Shown: positions 51,001 through 58,914 of the stretch, piece by piece | Numbering within the stretch: position 1 is the first letter of the stretch | Layout of the letters: each line of letters begins with the position of its first letter | NCBI GenBank assembly: GCA_022601195.1 | Contig: JAHZIX010000001.1 | Coordinates: forward strand, 62,001-126,000 | Direction of reading: 5' to 3' | DNA from: Deltaproteobacteria bacterium | GTDB lineage: Bacteria > Acidobacteriota > Thermoanaerobaculia > Multivoradales > JAHZIX01 | DNA: 64,000 bases | The notes under the pieces: generated by a model | What the model was told of the DNA's origin: nothing | The model's input: the letters and a program-made list of their open reading frames with translations, nothing else | Database searches by the model: none | Translations under genes and position numbers: made by a program

Positions 51001-51263
51001 AGCCTTCCATCTGGCTGCGCCGCCACCAAACCGGAGCATTGGTTCGGCGCGGCAGTCACTGTCAGCGCACTGCCATCCGGATCCTCATCGTTGGCTAGCA
51101 CATCGATCACCACCACCGAGGTGCTGTCGGTAGCGGCAATATCCGGTCTGGCGATGGGAGATACCTCTCCCTGCATCGCCTCCAACGGAGTGGCAAGCCC
51201 TACTAGCGCAATCCAAAGAGCCAATCCGACCCTGCTCATCACGGCATCAACCTTCGCATTCAT
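45054..51263 (-). CDS. Giant secreted multidomain glycosidase/adhesin
   Basis: This 2069-residue protein has a signal peptide (RVGLALWIALVGLATPLEA). In order it shows: a cadherin-like Ig repeat (VVVIDVLANDEDPDGSALTV); a glycosidase-like barrel with the acid/base motif VIWEIANEAVVSEG and HRFFIGDQPMLMAGYYPG; an Ig module (FHWTKNGADLPLDSRYQV); and a LamG-like module. Then come an NBR1-Ig-like module (NVTVTNTGNTAWARFG), four cadherin-like repeats (NDSDPDGDPIEVVSG type), and three LamG-like modules. The last three each open with a DGFESGDLSAWD-type motif. It probably binds and cuts polysaccharide at the cell surface. ATG 51263 follows GGAAAGGG. It is the first gene of a tight pair with the RHS gene. 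Confidence 0.88.
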   Translation of the reverse strand: MNAKVDAVMSRVGLALWIALVGLATPLEAMQGEVSPIARPDIAATDSTSVVVIDVLANDEDPDGSALTVTAAPNQCSGLVAAQPDGRLIFVPSAGSIGTCSLTYTLHDGSHSASSTVTLQVSPGTGAPAGVGGIPTLRPDLDPHRFFIGDQPMLMAGYYPGIQALLVKQPGFGLHHQYRSLLTQMESHDLNLLRVVLTMGMAYRSHDWLHPYEQTNECCVYESNFDHVPDFNKFDVNTFNDDYFDYWDAVITDAAVKGIVVQTALIDGFHSRVFHESQAEAAPLENFGLAFSYYRNTNSNIGDGIEHAPQDFYRKQEVVEKQEALVIKSVEELCHHQNVIWEIANEAVVSEGNHQPAGFGGRTWFEVMEDAIRQTEQAKGCQPHLIMHLDSPDHRELAGHWTPSGGLRPDDPFSADDPSVDDEDEEYLGVYEGLVHSFFNDYPDQPLIADNDCCYLPGTPELLRKKAWLSLVAGANPSMLVFDVPQLGLGSPTVSQGMKAVGLTRRLVEKFDIDLLGMEPRGDLITQNAGDYVWPLARAGEQYIVYLYNGGTVTFAGGALPVDYEAHWFDPRSGASEAISPLPANGSFSKPSGEDWVLFVRGDQVVVVGDITIDPQPASLIRQVGQTAVFNIGATIDPVQGLTFHWTKNGADLPLDSRYQVSSTATSSSLTINNLESGDAGNYRCQVTAAAGETETSNTAALTVTQPDPEEPRVTDHLSLNGSDRVLGSLLHGTVTDSGERAWEAGPMAIFGGDSTDGEVTHGDAGSQTQSVRGSFSFDPLQLPGTPVLTLGSDLRVSGAGWAGLGFASSATAGFAGTGGSGQVWILIRQDGEFGVHVEGSGNHSPLAAGTATDFVVGGDNKVKVQYDTVQQTVSAWVNSQQVLSAAPLPGDFGNRIDITHAGFHLNLLDGGAAGRMVVDDVFALAGTASGEVNGVQIDSDNLPTALGCGSQFVANVTVTNTGNTAWARFGPLGGYKWGHIGPDPFTTAPRIWLLPGKTILPGEAHTWAWVMTAPSVASTYNTTWQMIREETGWFGDTVGRDILVSCDNLPPVAVDDPFSGDLVTGFEFTAEDLMANDFDPDSGDTVSWGNQFSIPTEGSIEIVQVLPSIRYEYLPGPNHPGTDSFTYRIVDDHGAEAFGTVLVTLNEANGLPECGSFGFDTPVDTPHSFTTVDMLATASDPDGDVVSVVFGSLTDGDHGTVLWTGSNGTTHSYRYTPDSGYSGPDAFDYVISDGTDTQACTASVQVIVTNQPPVCGTDSLNTREDTPVSFTNLFLLANDSDPDGDPIEVVSGSPTDGLHGVVTHDGSSGGTDTYSYTPHGGYVGADSFSYSLFDGTVNSTCTVNVQVDANLPPAPADDFFQVPTGATTVSLLYSKILANDTDPEGDPLTVTAVGSAAYGTVSNFGAAALFYPSAEFWTVGSDAFTYQVSGAGMSATGIVHLRAQKACDSWFSDGFESGDLSAWDVTDTGGGALSVQSSAALEGTYGLEAAASSGVVAWVRDQSPQQERHYRARFLLDPAALTMAEGDSFRLARGYGSPGSAFTVFLRREAGQYQIAAVPRTDGGSWVFSPFADLQAGAQVIELEWWAASGPGLDDGGAQVWVDHHLAAEVGGIDNDQLWVDWSAWGLEGSVDAGTSGALKLDSCGACGGEGSRQPLGVDGFESGDLSGWDGTVASGSGGLMAHPKAALNGSYGLQVTVDSGTQSLWVEDDSPQDETHYWARFRFDPNTLGMAVGDTFPIGLGRDIVSGGAAFTLQLNRTTNLSSYNLGLWVKTRDGGNVFAPYALVSDGPHELLLEWWAASDPTTADGGGRLWVDSTLVAELSGVQNHGRRIDQIRLGALWGIDANTSGEFYLDDFESWRGRRSADYRLRDDFESGGLGAWDAVQTTGGTVTVAPAPPANGSAYHLQVDIQAGAQQVRVLDVFPNPDRHYGAEVRFDPDSLPMTVGDHYTLLQGLGPAGSALTLHLRQQAGGYELSLWALNTDGAWVFGPWTPIADQEQTLRIEWLAATAPGVDDGLAQLWSGDTLLHSLSALANAGKSIDKILLGAVSGMDPGTLGTITFDDYRSWR

Positions 51264-51536
51264 GACGATTCCCTTTCCTGCAACGAGGAAAGCCAAATCT
51301 CCATGGATGAAGCTCTCCCCGGGTATTTCCCTCGGCGTAAATCCGCCTTCTGATTCCTGTTGCGGAACCAAATGGAAAATCGGGTCAACGGAAGAGGAAA
51401 ATCTTCCACCTGAGGAAATCCTGAGCTAGCTCTGACTCTTCTTTGACCTGGCTGTGACCCACCGGCAAAGCCATCTCCGTAGGCTGCACCCACTCTTCGA
51501 CTGCCCGAAGAGGAGAAACCTACGAAGGAGAATCAG

Positions 51537-52661
51537 ATGTGGAAGAAACTCATTTTGGCTGGGGTCGTTGGATGGCTAGCTACCCTGGGGGCCTGGCCCA
51601 CGACGGCTCAGATGCTCGGTCGTGTGGGCAATATTCAGGTGGATGACACCGTCTGCGGGATGGGCGACCTGAACCTGGACCAGGCTTATACGTGCGTCCA
51701 AGTCACGGTGCGCTGCCTAGGTTTGGATGGCCTGCCCATCGAGAACCGGCCGGTCCAGTTGCGCATCACGACTCCCCCGGAAGGGACCCCCATCTTGGGA
51801 ACCGTGGTGTTTGGCCTGGGGGGCACCGGCCGCGTGTTCTTCGAGAACTCCCAGCGCCCCAACGATCCTGCTCTGCCCTCAGCAGATATGTTGAACGAGC
51901 TGAACCTCGCTGGCTTTCGGGTCATCCAAAGAGCCTGGCCGGACCCCGGGCCCTTCGAGGCCGGCGGTTGGGTCAATGGCTCCACCTCCCTCCAGGCCTC
52001 CGCCTGCCGCTACGCAACCCTGCTGGATTGGATCTACCAACAACCGGAGCTCCACGATCCCTCCAGCCAAGCCTTCTGTGCGGTCGGTCAATCCGGCGGT
52101 GGCTCAGAGATTGGCTATGCCTTAGAAACCTATGGCCTCGGCAATCTCATCGACATGGCGGTCTTCACCGGGGGACCACCCCACGGCGTCATCGATGGTA
52201 GCTGCGATCCCGCAGACACGGCCTGGCAGCAGACCTGCAATGCTCATCTGGAGAACCTGGGGATCTGCCCCCAGGATGGTCCCGACGGCCACACTTGTCT
52301 CTTTCCGCCACAAAATGTTGCCAACAATGTTGACGCAGCCTTCGAGCTCAACCCCTTCCCCAACGACATGCCCTGTGCCCTGGCCGACGCTCCGACTCTC
52401 CAAGCCAATGGGATCCTCTCTCCTCTGGCAGTCCCCAATTACCCCAACACCCACGTGGCCTTCCTGGTCGGGCGCGACGATTGCACTTCCAGCTCCGCTA
52501 CGGGCTCCCCCTACATCCAAGCAGTCCTCGACCACTCCACCGGGCCGACGAGCTTTGCGACCCTCCTCGGCGTAAGCCATGAGTTACCCGCCTTCGAAAC
52601 CGGCGCCGACGCCATCGGCGCTGCCCTCCTCGCCTCCAACGGCTGCATCCGGAGGCACTGA
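51537..52661 (+). CDS. Secreted alpha/beta hydrolase
   Basis: This 374-residue protein has a signal peptide (cleaved near TTAQ). The nucleophile elbow is AVGQSGGGSEIG (Ser near 186), and GVSHELPAFE near the end offers the His. The central strands VVFGLGGTGRVFF and FRVIQRAWPDP fit an esterase or lipase fold. Many Cys occur (for example NLGICPQDG, HTCLFPP, RDDCTSS), in keeping with disulfides. The substrate is unknown. ATG 51537 follows GAAGGAGAATC. It diverges from the giant protein gene. Confidence 0.8.
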   Translation: MWKKLILAGVVGWLATLGAWPTTAQMLGRVGNIQVDDTVCGMGDLNLDQAYTCVQVTVRCLGLDGLPIENRPVQLRITTPPEGTPILGTVVFGLGGTGRVFFENSQRPNDPALPSADMLNELNLAGFRVIQRAWPDPGPFEAGGWVNGSTSLQASACRYATLLDWIYQQPELHDPSSQAFCAVGQSGGGSEIGYALETYGLGNLIDMAVFTGGPPHGVIDGSCDPADTAWQQTCNAHLENLGICPQDGPDGHTCLFPPQNVANNVDAAFELNPFPNDMPCALADAPTLQANGILSPLAVPNYPNTHVAFLVGRDDCTSSSATGSPYIQAVLDHSTGPTSFATLLGVSHELPAFETGADAIGAALLASNGCIRRH

Positions 52662-52833
52662 AGACCGCGCCCCCGAAATGCCCCACTGCCTACTGGCAGC
52701 CGAGTAGCAGCGGGGGTCAATGAGGACATGGAGCGCGGCAGGAAGCAGCCGAATCGGGGACGAGATGACAGGCGGCAGCCGAGTAGCGGCAGGAGGAGTC
52801 AGGGAAGGAGATCGTCGAGTCGTGGCGGCCGCA

Positions 52834-54117
52834 TCAAGGCACGAACCGGTAGCCGGCACCCCGCACGGTCAAAAAATGGCGGGGTGCCTGGGGATCCGGT
52901 TCAATCTTCTGGCGCAGTCGGTAGACAAAAGTGTCTACCGTCCGAGAGGTCACCTCAGCGGAATAACCCCAGGCCTCGTCGAGCATTCGCTGCCGGTGGA
53001 TCACCTGATTGGGTGCCGCCATCATGAGGCGGAGAAGATCGACTTCCCGGACCGTGAGAGGATGCTCGGCTTCACCCCGCACGACCAGGTGACGATCCAG
53101 GTCGACGATGGCATCGCCGATCTGGAACTGCTCAGCCTCGGATTCATTTTCAGTAGCTATGGGAACAGAAGCCGGGAAATCGGCAGCTTGTGGATTTCTA
53201 GGGGAGAGGTCTCGGGAAGACTCCTTCTTTCGAGCCGACAGCAGCAACCAGAGCAAAGCCACAAGGAGAACCCCGACCCCAAGAGACAGGGATACCAGCC
53301 CAGGCGACCCTGCCGTCTCGGCCCGCCCCTGCTCCTTTGGCCAGAGAACCTCGACCGCCCATTGGGGAGCTGTCTCGATGGCTGCCACCTGGGCCACGAC
53401 CTCGATCTCCCCATACGGTCGACTGGCGTAGACCACCCTTCCCTTCGGGTCGATCAGCCGAAGGACTCCCCCGATATCTTCCGCCATGATTCCCGGCACC
53501 GAGGAGAGAATCCTGACGACTACGGAGGGCTTCAGGTGATAGGTCGCCCACAGGCGTTCCGGTTCGAGATTGAGCAGTATATGAATACCCTGGCGGGGAC
53601 CGGAAACGGAGAACCGTCTCGTCGGGTGGCGGCCATTGACCAGGGAGAGTTGACCGGCGGCCCCTTCTATCGAAGCCTGAGCCCTGGCCCGCCGCAATAG
53701 GTTGGTGAATCGTCGCTGGGCCTGCTTCTCCTGCTGGGTACCGCGACCTTCCGAAACAGCCTCCTGGGGACGAAATCGGACCTCTCCCTCGGAATCCAGG
53801 AGGTAGAGTGGATAGGCCCACCCAAAGCGGTCCTCGGCCTCTTCTATCCGGGAGGCTAAGGCCTCTACCTCCGGGCCGGAGGCGAGAAGAAAAGAAACGA
53901 GCTCCTCTTCCAGCTCCTTCATGTTCCGGGCCATCTCAGCTGCTACTTGTTGGGCCTTCTCCGGGTGTTGCCCCTTCTCCGGTTGCTGCCCCGTCTCCGA
54001 GCTCCAAGCCGGTGGCTCTGACGGCGAAGATCTTCGGGCTTCACAGCCAGCTACCGCGAGGACCATCGCAGCCATCCAGAGGATGACCGCCTTGTAGCTC
54101 CAGCTCCCGGGCATCAT
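52834..54117 (-). CDS. Membrane-spanning transcription regulator with C-terminal winged helix
   Basis: This 427-residue protein has an N-terminal signal peptide with a lipobox-like LAVAGC (Cys25), then a 240-residue outer sensor part with a coiled-coil-like start. One membrane helix follows at 272-294 (LVSLSLGVGVLLVALLWLLL). The cytoplasmic OmpR/PhoB-type winged helix lies at about 331-427 (IVDLDRHLVVRG, PLTVREVDLLRLMMAAPN, VDTFVYRLRQKIEPDP, TVRGAGYRF). It is thus a one-component regulator with the domain order opposite to ToxR/CadC. Adjacent ATGs at 54117 and 54114 are both possible starts; no ribosome site is clear. Confidence 0.85.
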   Translation of the reverse strand: MMPGSWSYKAVILWMAAMVLAVAGCEARRSSPSEPPAWSSETGQQPEKGQHPEKAQQVAAEMARNMKELEEELVSFLLASGPEVEALASRIEEAEDRFGWAYPLYLLDSEGEVRFRPQEAVSEGRGTQQEKQAQRRFTNLLRRARAQASIEGAAGQLSLVNGRHPTRRFSVSGPRQGIHILLNLEPERLWATYHLKPSVVVRILSSVPGIMAEDIGGVLRLIDPKGRVVYASRPYGEIEVVAQVAAIETAPQWAVEVLWPKEQGRAETAGSPGLVSLSLGVGVLLVALLWLLLSARKKESSRDLSPRNPQAADFPASVPIATENESEAEQFQIGDAIVDLDRHLVVRGEAEHPLTVREVDLLRLMMAAPNQVIHRQRMLDEAWGYSAEVTSRTVDTFVYRLRQKIEPDPQAPRHFLTVRGAGYRFVP

Positions 54118-54183
54118 CTATCGAAAGTGGTCCTTCGATGGTCTAGCAACGAATCCGAACGAAGATTCATCGACGCCTACAGC

Positions 54184-55248
54184 TCAACCGCCTTCCCGAC
54201 GGCCCCATTTCAACTGCGGCAGAGGGACCCAAGGCTCGACGTCGGGTTCGTGGTCGAGAATCCAGGGGCGATACGGTGGGTCAGCTTCGTTCTTTTGGTT
54301 TCTTTTTCGATCGAAAACACTCTGATGAACGACTGGCCTGTCCGGGCGACGGGTATCCCAAAACCGAGCCTTCCGCCTAAAGAGCTTCTTGACCCCCTCC
54401 CCCCGGGAATCGTGCATGACGCCATCGGCATCTTCGATAATTTCCACAGAGTGATCAGGATAAATATGTAAACCGTGGCGGACCGCCATCTCCGTCAGCC
54501 AGACGAGAGGAATATCCGAAAGGGATTGCTCCTCGTAGCCGCCCCCGACATCCGTATGCATGCCTGCAAACCACACCTGTCTAACTTTCTGGTGAGCCTC
54601 GACCTCCGGCTCCCAGAGGACCGGATGAAAGCTGGTTCGCTCATCATCGATGGCCAAGGCATGGTAGGCGTTCTCGATGCTTTCGCTGAGGCGGAAATTG
54701 TGGAACCGGTGGCGAAACCCCGGAATGCCATCTAGCAAGACGCTAGCGGCCTTGAAAGGTAAGCCCAGTGCCGCCACGGTGTCGTAGCAACCAACGAACT
54801 GAATACGGGCCCAGATCGTCCTATTCTTCCGGACGAAGTCTCCTGCCTTCTTCTTCCGTTTTTTCTCCCGAGAAATCTTGTAGATATCGTAAGCTTCTTC
54901 GATGAGCTCTGGCCGGGACTTGGGAAGAATCCCAAAGTAGTGGATAAAGCTGGATAGGGATCGAACCGTGGCAGCACCTCGACTGAAGCCAAATAGATAA
55001 ACTTGGTCCCCTGCCTCAAATTGATCAAAAATAAACTCGTAACATTCCTTGATGTTGGCCGAAATTCCCTTGCCGCCTACGTTGCCCGAGACCTTACGCC
55101 AGCCCGTTCCCAGACCACGATCGTAGAACGCCACCTGCCGCGAGGTCCGGTCCTCGATCATGCTGAACAGCTTATAGACGTTGGTATTTCTATCGCTCCC
55201 CCCCTCTTGCCCGGTTCCATCCGAAAAGATGACGATATTCTTGGCCAT
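54184..55248 (-). CDS. DUF2235 (Tle1-like) alpha/beta hydrolase
   Basis: This 354-residue cytoplasmic-looking protein begins MAKNIVIFSDGTGQEGG, the standard opening of DUF2235. It carries the nucleophile elbow FGFSRGAATVRSL, a later VGCYDTVAALGLP and the His motif GMHTDVGGGY. The family includes Tle1-type phospholipases of type VI secretion and stand-alone versions. No T6SS gene, VgrG or immunity gene is adjacent, so a housekeeping or defensive lipase is as likely. ATG 55248 follows GAGGAGGCACT; the frame upstream is not needed. Confidence 0.9.
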   Translation of the reverse strand: MAKNIVIFSDGTGQEGGSDRNTNVYKLFSMIEDRTSRQVAFYDRGLGTGWRKVSGNVGGKGISANIKECYEFIFDQFEAGDQVYLFGFSRGAATVRSLSSFIHYFGILPKSRPELIEEAYDIYKISREKKRKKKAGDFVRKNRTIWARIQFVGCYDTVAALGLPFKAASVLLDGIPGFRHRFHNFRLSESIENAYHALAIDDERTSFHPVLWEPEVEAHQKVRQVWFAGMHTDVGGGYEEQSLSDIPLVWLTEMAVRHGLHIYPDHSVEIIEDADGVMHDSRGEGVKKLFRRKARFWDTRRPDRPVVHQSVFDRKRNQKNEADPPYRPWILDHEPDVEPWVPLPQLKWGRREGG

Positions 55249-55387
55249 AGTGCCTCCTCGACAAACGAGTCTACGCCCCAAAGCGCCATCGAAGACGGCG
55301 CATGGATCTTCTTACCTTTCTACTCAGATCATTAGAAAAGCATACGGAGAGGCTCTGGAATCGTCAACCGAAGATCCCGGTGCGGCC

Positions 55388-57112
55388 TCAAGGTGAGCCG
55401 ACGGTGAGACTCCAGGCAGTGGTATCCCCGCTCTCGAAACCATCACTAAACAGCAGGGAGACACAGCCAGGTAGCGCTAGAGGGGGCTCCATGGAGGTCC
55501 AAGCAGACTCGAAGAGAGACCAATCCTCACAATCGACGTCGGTATCGCCATCGAAATCCCCTAGGCCACAAACTGGAGTTACCGGCCCTCCACCATTGCC
55601 AGTAAAACAGGTGACAAAGAAATCCCTATCTCCTTCGTCCACGTCGTTGTCCCCATCAAAGTCTCCCAAACACACCGTCGCTGCCAGGCGAAACCCAACA
55701 TTGCCGGCTTCGGCCACCATGTTCAGAGCGATGGAGAATCCTTTTGGGCTAGACATGAGAATGGAGGCGTTCGAAAAGTCACCGCCCCGAGACGTTCGGG
55801 TGGGTAGGTCCGGAGAAATGGGCGTATCGAGGGTCTCGGTCAGCTCGAATAAATTGCCGGCCATATCGAGAAGGCCCCAAGGACTGGTGGAGGTGGCGCT
55901 GCCGACCGAGGTGACGTTACCGTTTTCGCCATTCCAATCGGCTCCAGACCCGTAGTTGGCAACGTTAGCACCGGGATTGCTGACATCGCCATTGGCCGTA
56001 GCCCCGGCCTGGGTCGGTACGGAATCCGAGGAGGTGGGATAGAGCCAATAGTCCACAGTGCCGCCGGCATCCGCCCCGGGATCGAAAGGATCGAAGTAGG
56101 CAGCCTTGTACCACTCATCATGGGTTGGCAGAAAGAAGGTGGATTCCGGCTGTCGCACCACATCCTCCGGCAGGTCTGCCAAATCGTAGGCACCAGCTTC
56201 CGTGGTGGCGGGACCCTGAGCTCCCGAGGGTTGGCCGTTGTGGAGCCAGTTGGCGTAGCGAGCCGCGTCGAGCCAACTGAGAAAGTTCACCGGTTTATCC
56301 CCAAAGCTCTCCTTGACGAAATACGAGAAACTGCCCGTCGAGCCATTGCGCAGGATGCCCCCTCGACCACTATCCGTCATGTCTTCGTTGAACAACCCGT
56401 TGGGATCTGCCGCCGCCACCGCATTGAGCAGATCGACCCATTGACGATTGGTGACCTCGAGACGTCCCATGCGGTACAAGCCTGGAACACTACCCCGCCC
56501 ATTGGTATCGGCGGAGTTTCCGGGCTCCGCGACGAGAAAGGTGGCCAACCGAGTACCATCACAGGAGATCTGCTGCGCTTGCCCCTCCAGGCTCACACTG
56601 AGGGTGTAAGGAGAATTCGCCGGTGGAGCCCAGGGCGGCTCCGGTCGCCAGGTCCCCACCTCGATCCAATAGCTTTGGCCCGCTTCGAGCTCGATGGAAA
56701 GAAAAGGATCCGCGTTGGGGGGTGAACCCGGGCATTCGTCGTCCGCCGTAGCCAACTCCACACCATCTCCCCAACCGCAACCATCCTCGTAGACCCGCAG
56801 GTAGGTATCTCCCGAGCTGTCGCACATGTGGATGATGTGGGTACCGGTCTGAGTACAGTCATAACGGTAGAAGGAATCAAAATAGGGCTTATCGATCACA
56901 TCGTTGATGCAGGCCAAGGGCTCATTGGCGACGAAGGGAAGGTCCGCTGTGGCGAAAACGATGGCATTCTCACAGGTCTCATTGACCGGACTCGTGCAAC
57001 CGGCGACCGGCTCTACCTCGGTAGGGAGGGTCGCTGTGCTAGAGGCTGGGAAAAAGACAGCAGCCGTGAATCCAAAGACAAGAGCACCTAGCCACCCAGA
57101 ACGAAATGCCAT
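55388..57112 (-). CDS. Secreted SUMF1/FGE-like protein with dockerin-like loops and DGFESGD tag
   Basis: This 574-residue protein has a signal peptide (LVFGFTAAVFFPASS) and a PPC-like beta domain (residues 45-175). A sulfatase-modifying-factor fold follows (YRMGRLEVTNRQWVDLLN, KPVNFLSWLDAARYANWL, ...GLLDMAGNLFELTETL, RGGDFSNA, NVGFRLAA). The copper-binding Cys pair of true FGE is not seen, so it is probably a binding protein. Two dockerin-like calcium loops follow, GDFDGDNDVDEGDRDFF and GDFDGDTDVDCEDWSLF. It ends LFSDGFESGDTTAWSLTVGSP-like (SDGFESGDTTAW is the key part). The ATG follows GGGGGAGGTCCC. Confidence 0.88.
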   Translation of the reverse strand: MAFRSGWLGALVFGFTAAVFFPASSTATLPTEVEPVAGCTSPVNETCENAIVFATADLPFVANEPLACINDVIDKPYFDSFYRYDCTQTGTHIIHMCDSSGDTYLRVYEDGCGWGDGVELATADDECPGSPPNADPFLSIELEAGQSYWIEVGTWRPEPPWAPPANSPYTLSVSLEGQAQQISCDGTRLATFLVAEPGNSADTNGRGSVPGLYRMGRLEVTNRQWVDLLNAVAAADPNGLFNEDMTDSGRGGILRNGSTGSFSYFVKESFGDKPVNFLSWLDAARYANWLHNGQPSGAQGPATTEAGAYDLADLPEDVVRQPESTFFLPTHDEWYKAAYFDPFDPGADAGGTVDYWLYPTSSDSVPTQAGATANGDVSNPGANVANYGSGADWNGENGNVTSVGSATSTSPWGLLDMAGNLFELTETLDTPISPDLPTRTSRGGDFSNASILMSSPKGFSIALNMVAEAGNVGFRLAATVCLGDFDGDNDVDEGDRDFFVTCFTGNGGGPVTPVCGLGDFDGDTDVDCEDWSLFESAWTSMEPPLALPGCVSLLFSDGFESGDTTAWSLTVGSP

Positions 57113-57333
57113 AGGGACCTCCCCCAGAAAACAAAAGATCTAGATTAAAGAGTTCCAAGAAAGACGTAAGAAAGAATAGCACGTCCTCTCTGACGGTCTT
57201 CCCTTGGACCAATCCTCCTTGGGGAGCCGTCCGTAGAAGCTTGGTAGAGAAGACATCACCCGGCCGTTCTTCCCTCCTGTCGACCTTGTTTTCACCCCAG
57301 CCGTTCCCAGAACCAACCTCGAGAGGCCCCGAG

Positions 57334-58785
57334 ATGAGAAAGACTTCCTGGACCGCTTTGGCCATCCTCCTCCTCAGTCTTGCCGTGAGCTCAAAATTGG
57401 CCTCACAGGCTCCTCCAGATAAGACAAACAGCCCAGCCAAGCAGGAGAGCCCAACCGACGCCAAGAAACTAGCCAAGGCGAAGAAACCAGCCAAGACCAA
57501 CAAGCTGGCTACGCCCCACGACTTCCTCTCCGTGCTCCTCGATGAAACCGGAGTGCGCCGCCAGGCCCTCGCCAAGATCGACCGCACCTGGCGCTCCAGC
57601 TACGCAGTCATGGTTGTGGAGCTCCTTCCGTTTGCTCGGGAGCCGGAGACCCGGGAACAGCTCCTGATCACCCTGCGCCGCCATACAGGCCAGCGCATCG
57701 GCCTGGACCTCAAAGCCTGGTACCAGTGGATCTGGTCTCAATCACCGAGTGATCACCCTCAATACGCCGAGTTCAAGAGCCTCCTCTATGGTCATATCGA
57801 CCCGGTCTTCCGGGGCTACTTCGAAGCTGAGCGGACGTCCAAGATTCGTCTCGATGAGGTGCGCTGGGGAGGAGTGCAGCAGGATGGAATTCCGCCGCTT
57901 CGAAACCCCAAGATGATCTCCCCCAGCCAGGCTAGCTACTTGGAAGACAGCAACGTGGTCTTCGGGATCGAGGTCCAGGGGGAGGCGAGGGCCTATCCCA
58001 AGCGCATCCTCGCTTGGCACGAAATGTTCACCGACACCATCGCCGGAGTCTCCGTAGCTGGGGTCTATTGCACCCTCTGCGGCACCGTCATCCTCTACGA
58101 GACAGAGCTCGACGGCCAACGGTATGAGCTCGGCACCAGCGGCTTCCTCTACCGTTCCAACAAGCTGATGTACGACCGAGCCACCCAGTCACTGTGGAAT
58201 ACCCTCTGGGGAAAGCCCGTGATCGGTCCTTTGGCGGACCAAGATATTCAACTCCGACGAGGTAGCGTCGTCACCACCACCTGGGGCGAATGGCGCCGCC
58301 GCCATCCGGAAACTCAGGTGCTATCCCTGGAAACCGGGCACCGCAGGGACTACTCCGAGGGAACAGCCTACCGGGAGTACTTCGCCACCGACGACTTGAT
58401 GTTCAATGTCCCCAAGCTCGACAAGCGCCTCAAGAACAAACAGGAGGTTCTCACCTTCGTGCCTCGGAATTCTCAAGAGGAAACCCTGGCGATTTCAGCA
58501 GACTTTCTGGCCCAGAACCCCCTTCACCACGACCAACTCGGTGAACTCGACCTGGTCGTCCTCACCGATCCTTCCGGGGCCAATCGCGCCTACGGCACCA
58601 AAGGTCATCGATTTGCCAGCTGGGACGGAGACCACACCGCTGTGGACGAGGAGGGGAAAAGCTGGACCCTCAGTGAGAGTCATCTCCGCTCCGAAGATGG
58701 CCAAACCCTGGAACGCCTCGCCGCCCAACGAGCCTTCTGGTTCGGTTGGGTCGCCGCTTATCCGGAAACTCGGTTGGTCAAGTAG
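57334..58785 (+). CDS. Exported DUF3179 protein
   Basis: This 483-residue protein has a signal peptide (TALAILLLSLAVSSKLAS), a Lys/Ala/Pro-rich linker, a helical part, and a DUF3179 domain over the last 300 residues. The domain is marked by QDGIPPLRNPKMISPSQASY, GEARAYPKRILAWHEMF, VAGVYCTLCGTVILYE and LGTSGFLYRSNKLMYDR. The CTLCG motif could bind metal or haem; the family function is unknown. ATG 57334 directly precedes the signal peptide. The C-terminus SETLERLAAQ-like (QTLERLAAQRAFWFGWVAA) is repeated in a fossil copy 130 bases downstream. Confidence 0.88.
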   Translation: MRKTSWTALAILLLSLAVSSKLASQAPPDKTNSPAKQESPTDAKKLAKAKKPAKTNKLATPHDFLSVLLDETGVRRQALAKIDRTWRSSYAVMVVELLPFAREPETREQLLITLRRHTGQRIGLDLKAWYQWIWSQSPSDHPQYAEFKSLLYGHIDPVFRGYFEAERTSKIRLDEVRWGGVQQDGIPPLRNPKMISPSQASYLEDSNVVFGIEVQGEARAYPKRILAWHEMFTDTIAGVSVAGVYCTLCGTVILYETELDGQRYELGTSGFLYRSNKLMYDRATQSLWNTLWGKPVIGPLADQDIQLRRGSVVTTTWGEWRRRHPETQVLSLETGHRRDYSEGTAYREYFATDDLMFNVPKLDKRLKNKQEVLTFVPRNSQEETLAISADFLAQNPLHHDQLGELDLVVLTDPSGANRAYGTKGHRFASWDGDHTAVDEEGKSWTLSESHLRSEDGQTLERLAAQRAFWFGWVAAYPETRLVK

Positions 58786-58820
58786 GTCTGTCGCTCAGCT
58801 CCCCTATGCGGCTGCTGACT

Positions 58821-58849
58821 ATTTGCGGCTAATTGGAGAGGCCGCAAAT
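58821..58849 (+). terminator. Hairpin after the DUF3179 gene
   Basis: ATTTGCGGC / GCCGCAAAT, a perfect 9-bp stem with an 11-base loop, lies 36 bases beyond the stop. A T run is absent. Confidence 0.5.
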
Positions 58850-58914
58850 CGCTTCCCCTACTCGGCTGCCGCCCCTCCAACTCTCCCGGCTCTCCTGCCG
58901 GGGCTTTCGTCGGG

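Noticed and set aside
54184..55248. DUF2235 gene as a T6SS Tle1 effector
   Set aside because: No secretion or immunity partner is visible; family membership alone does not support the effector role.
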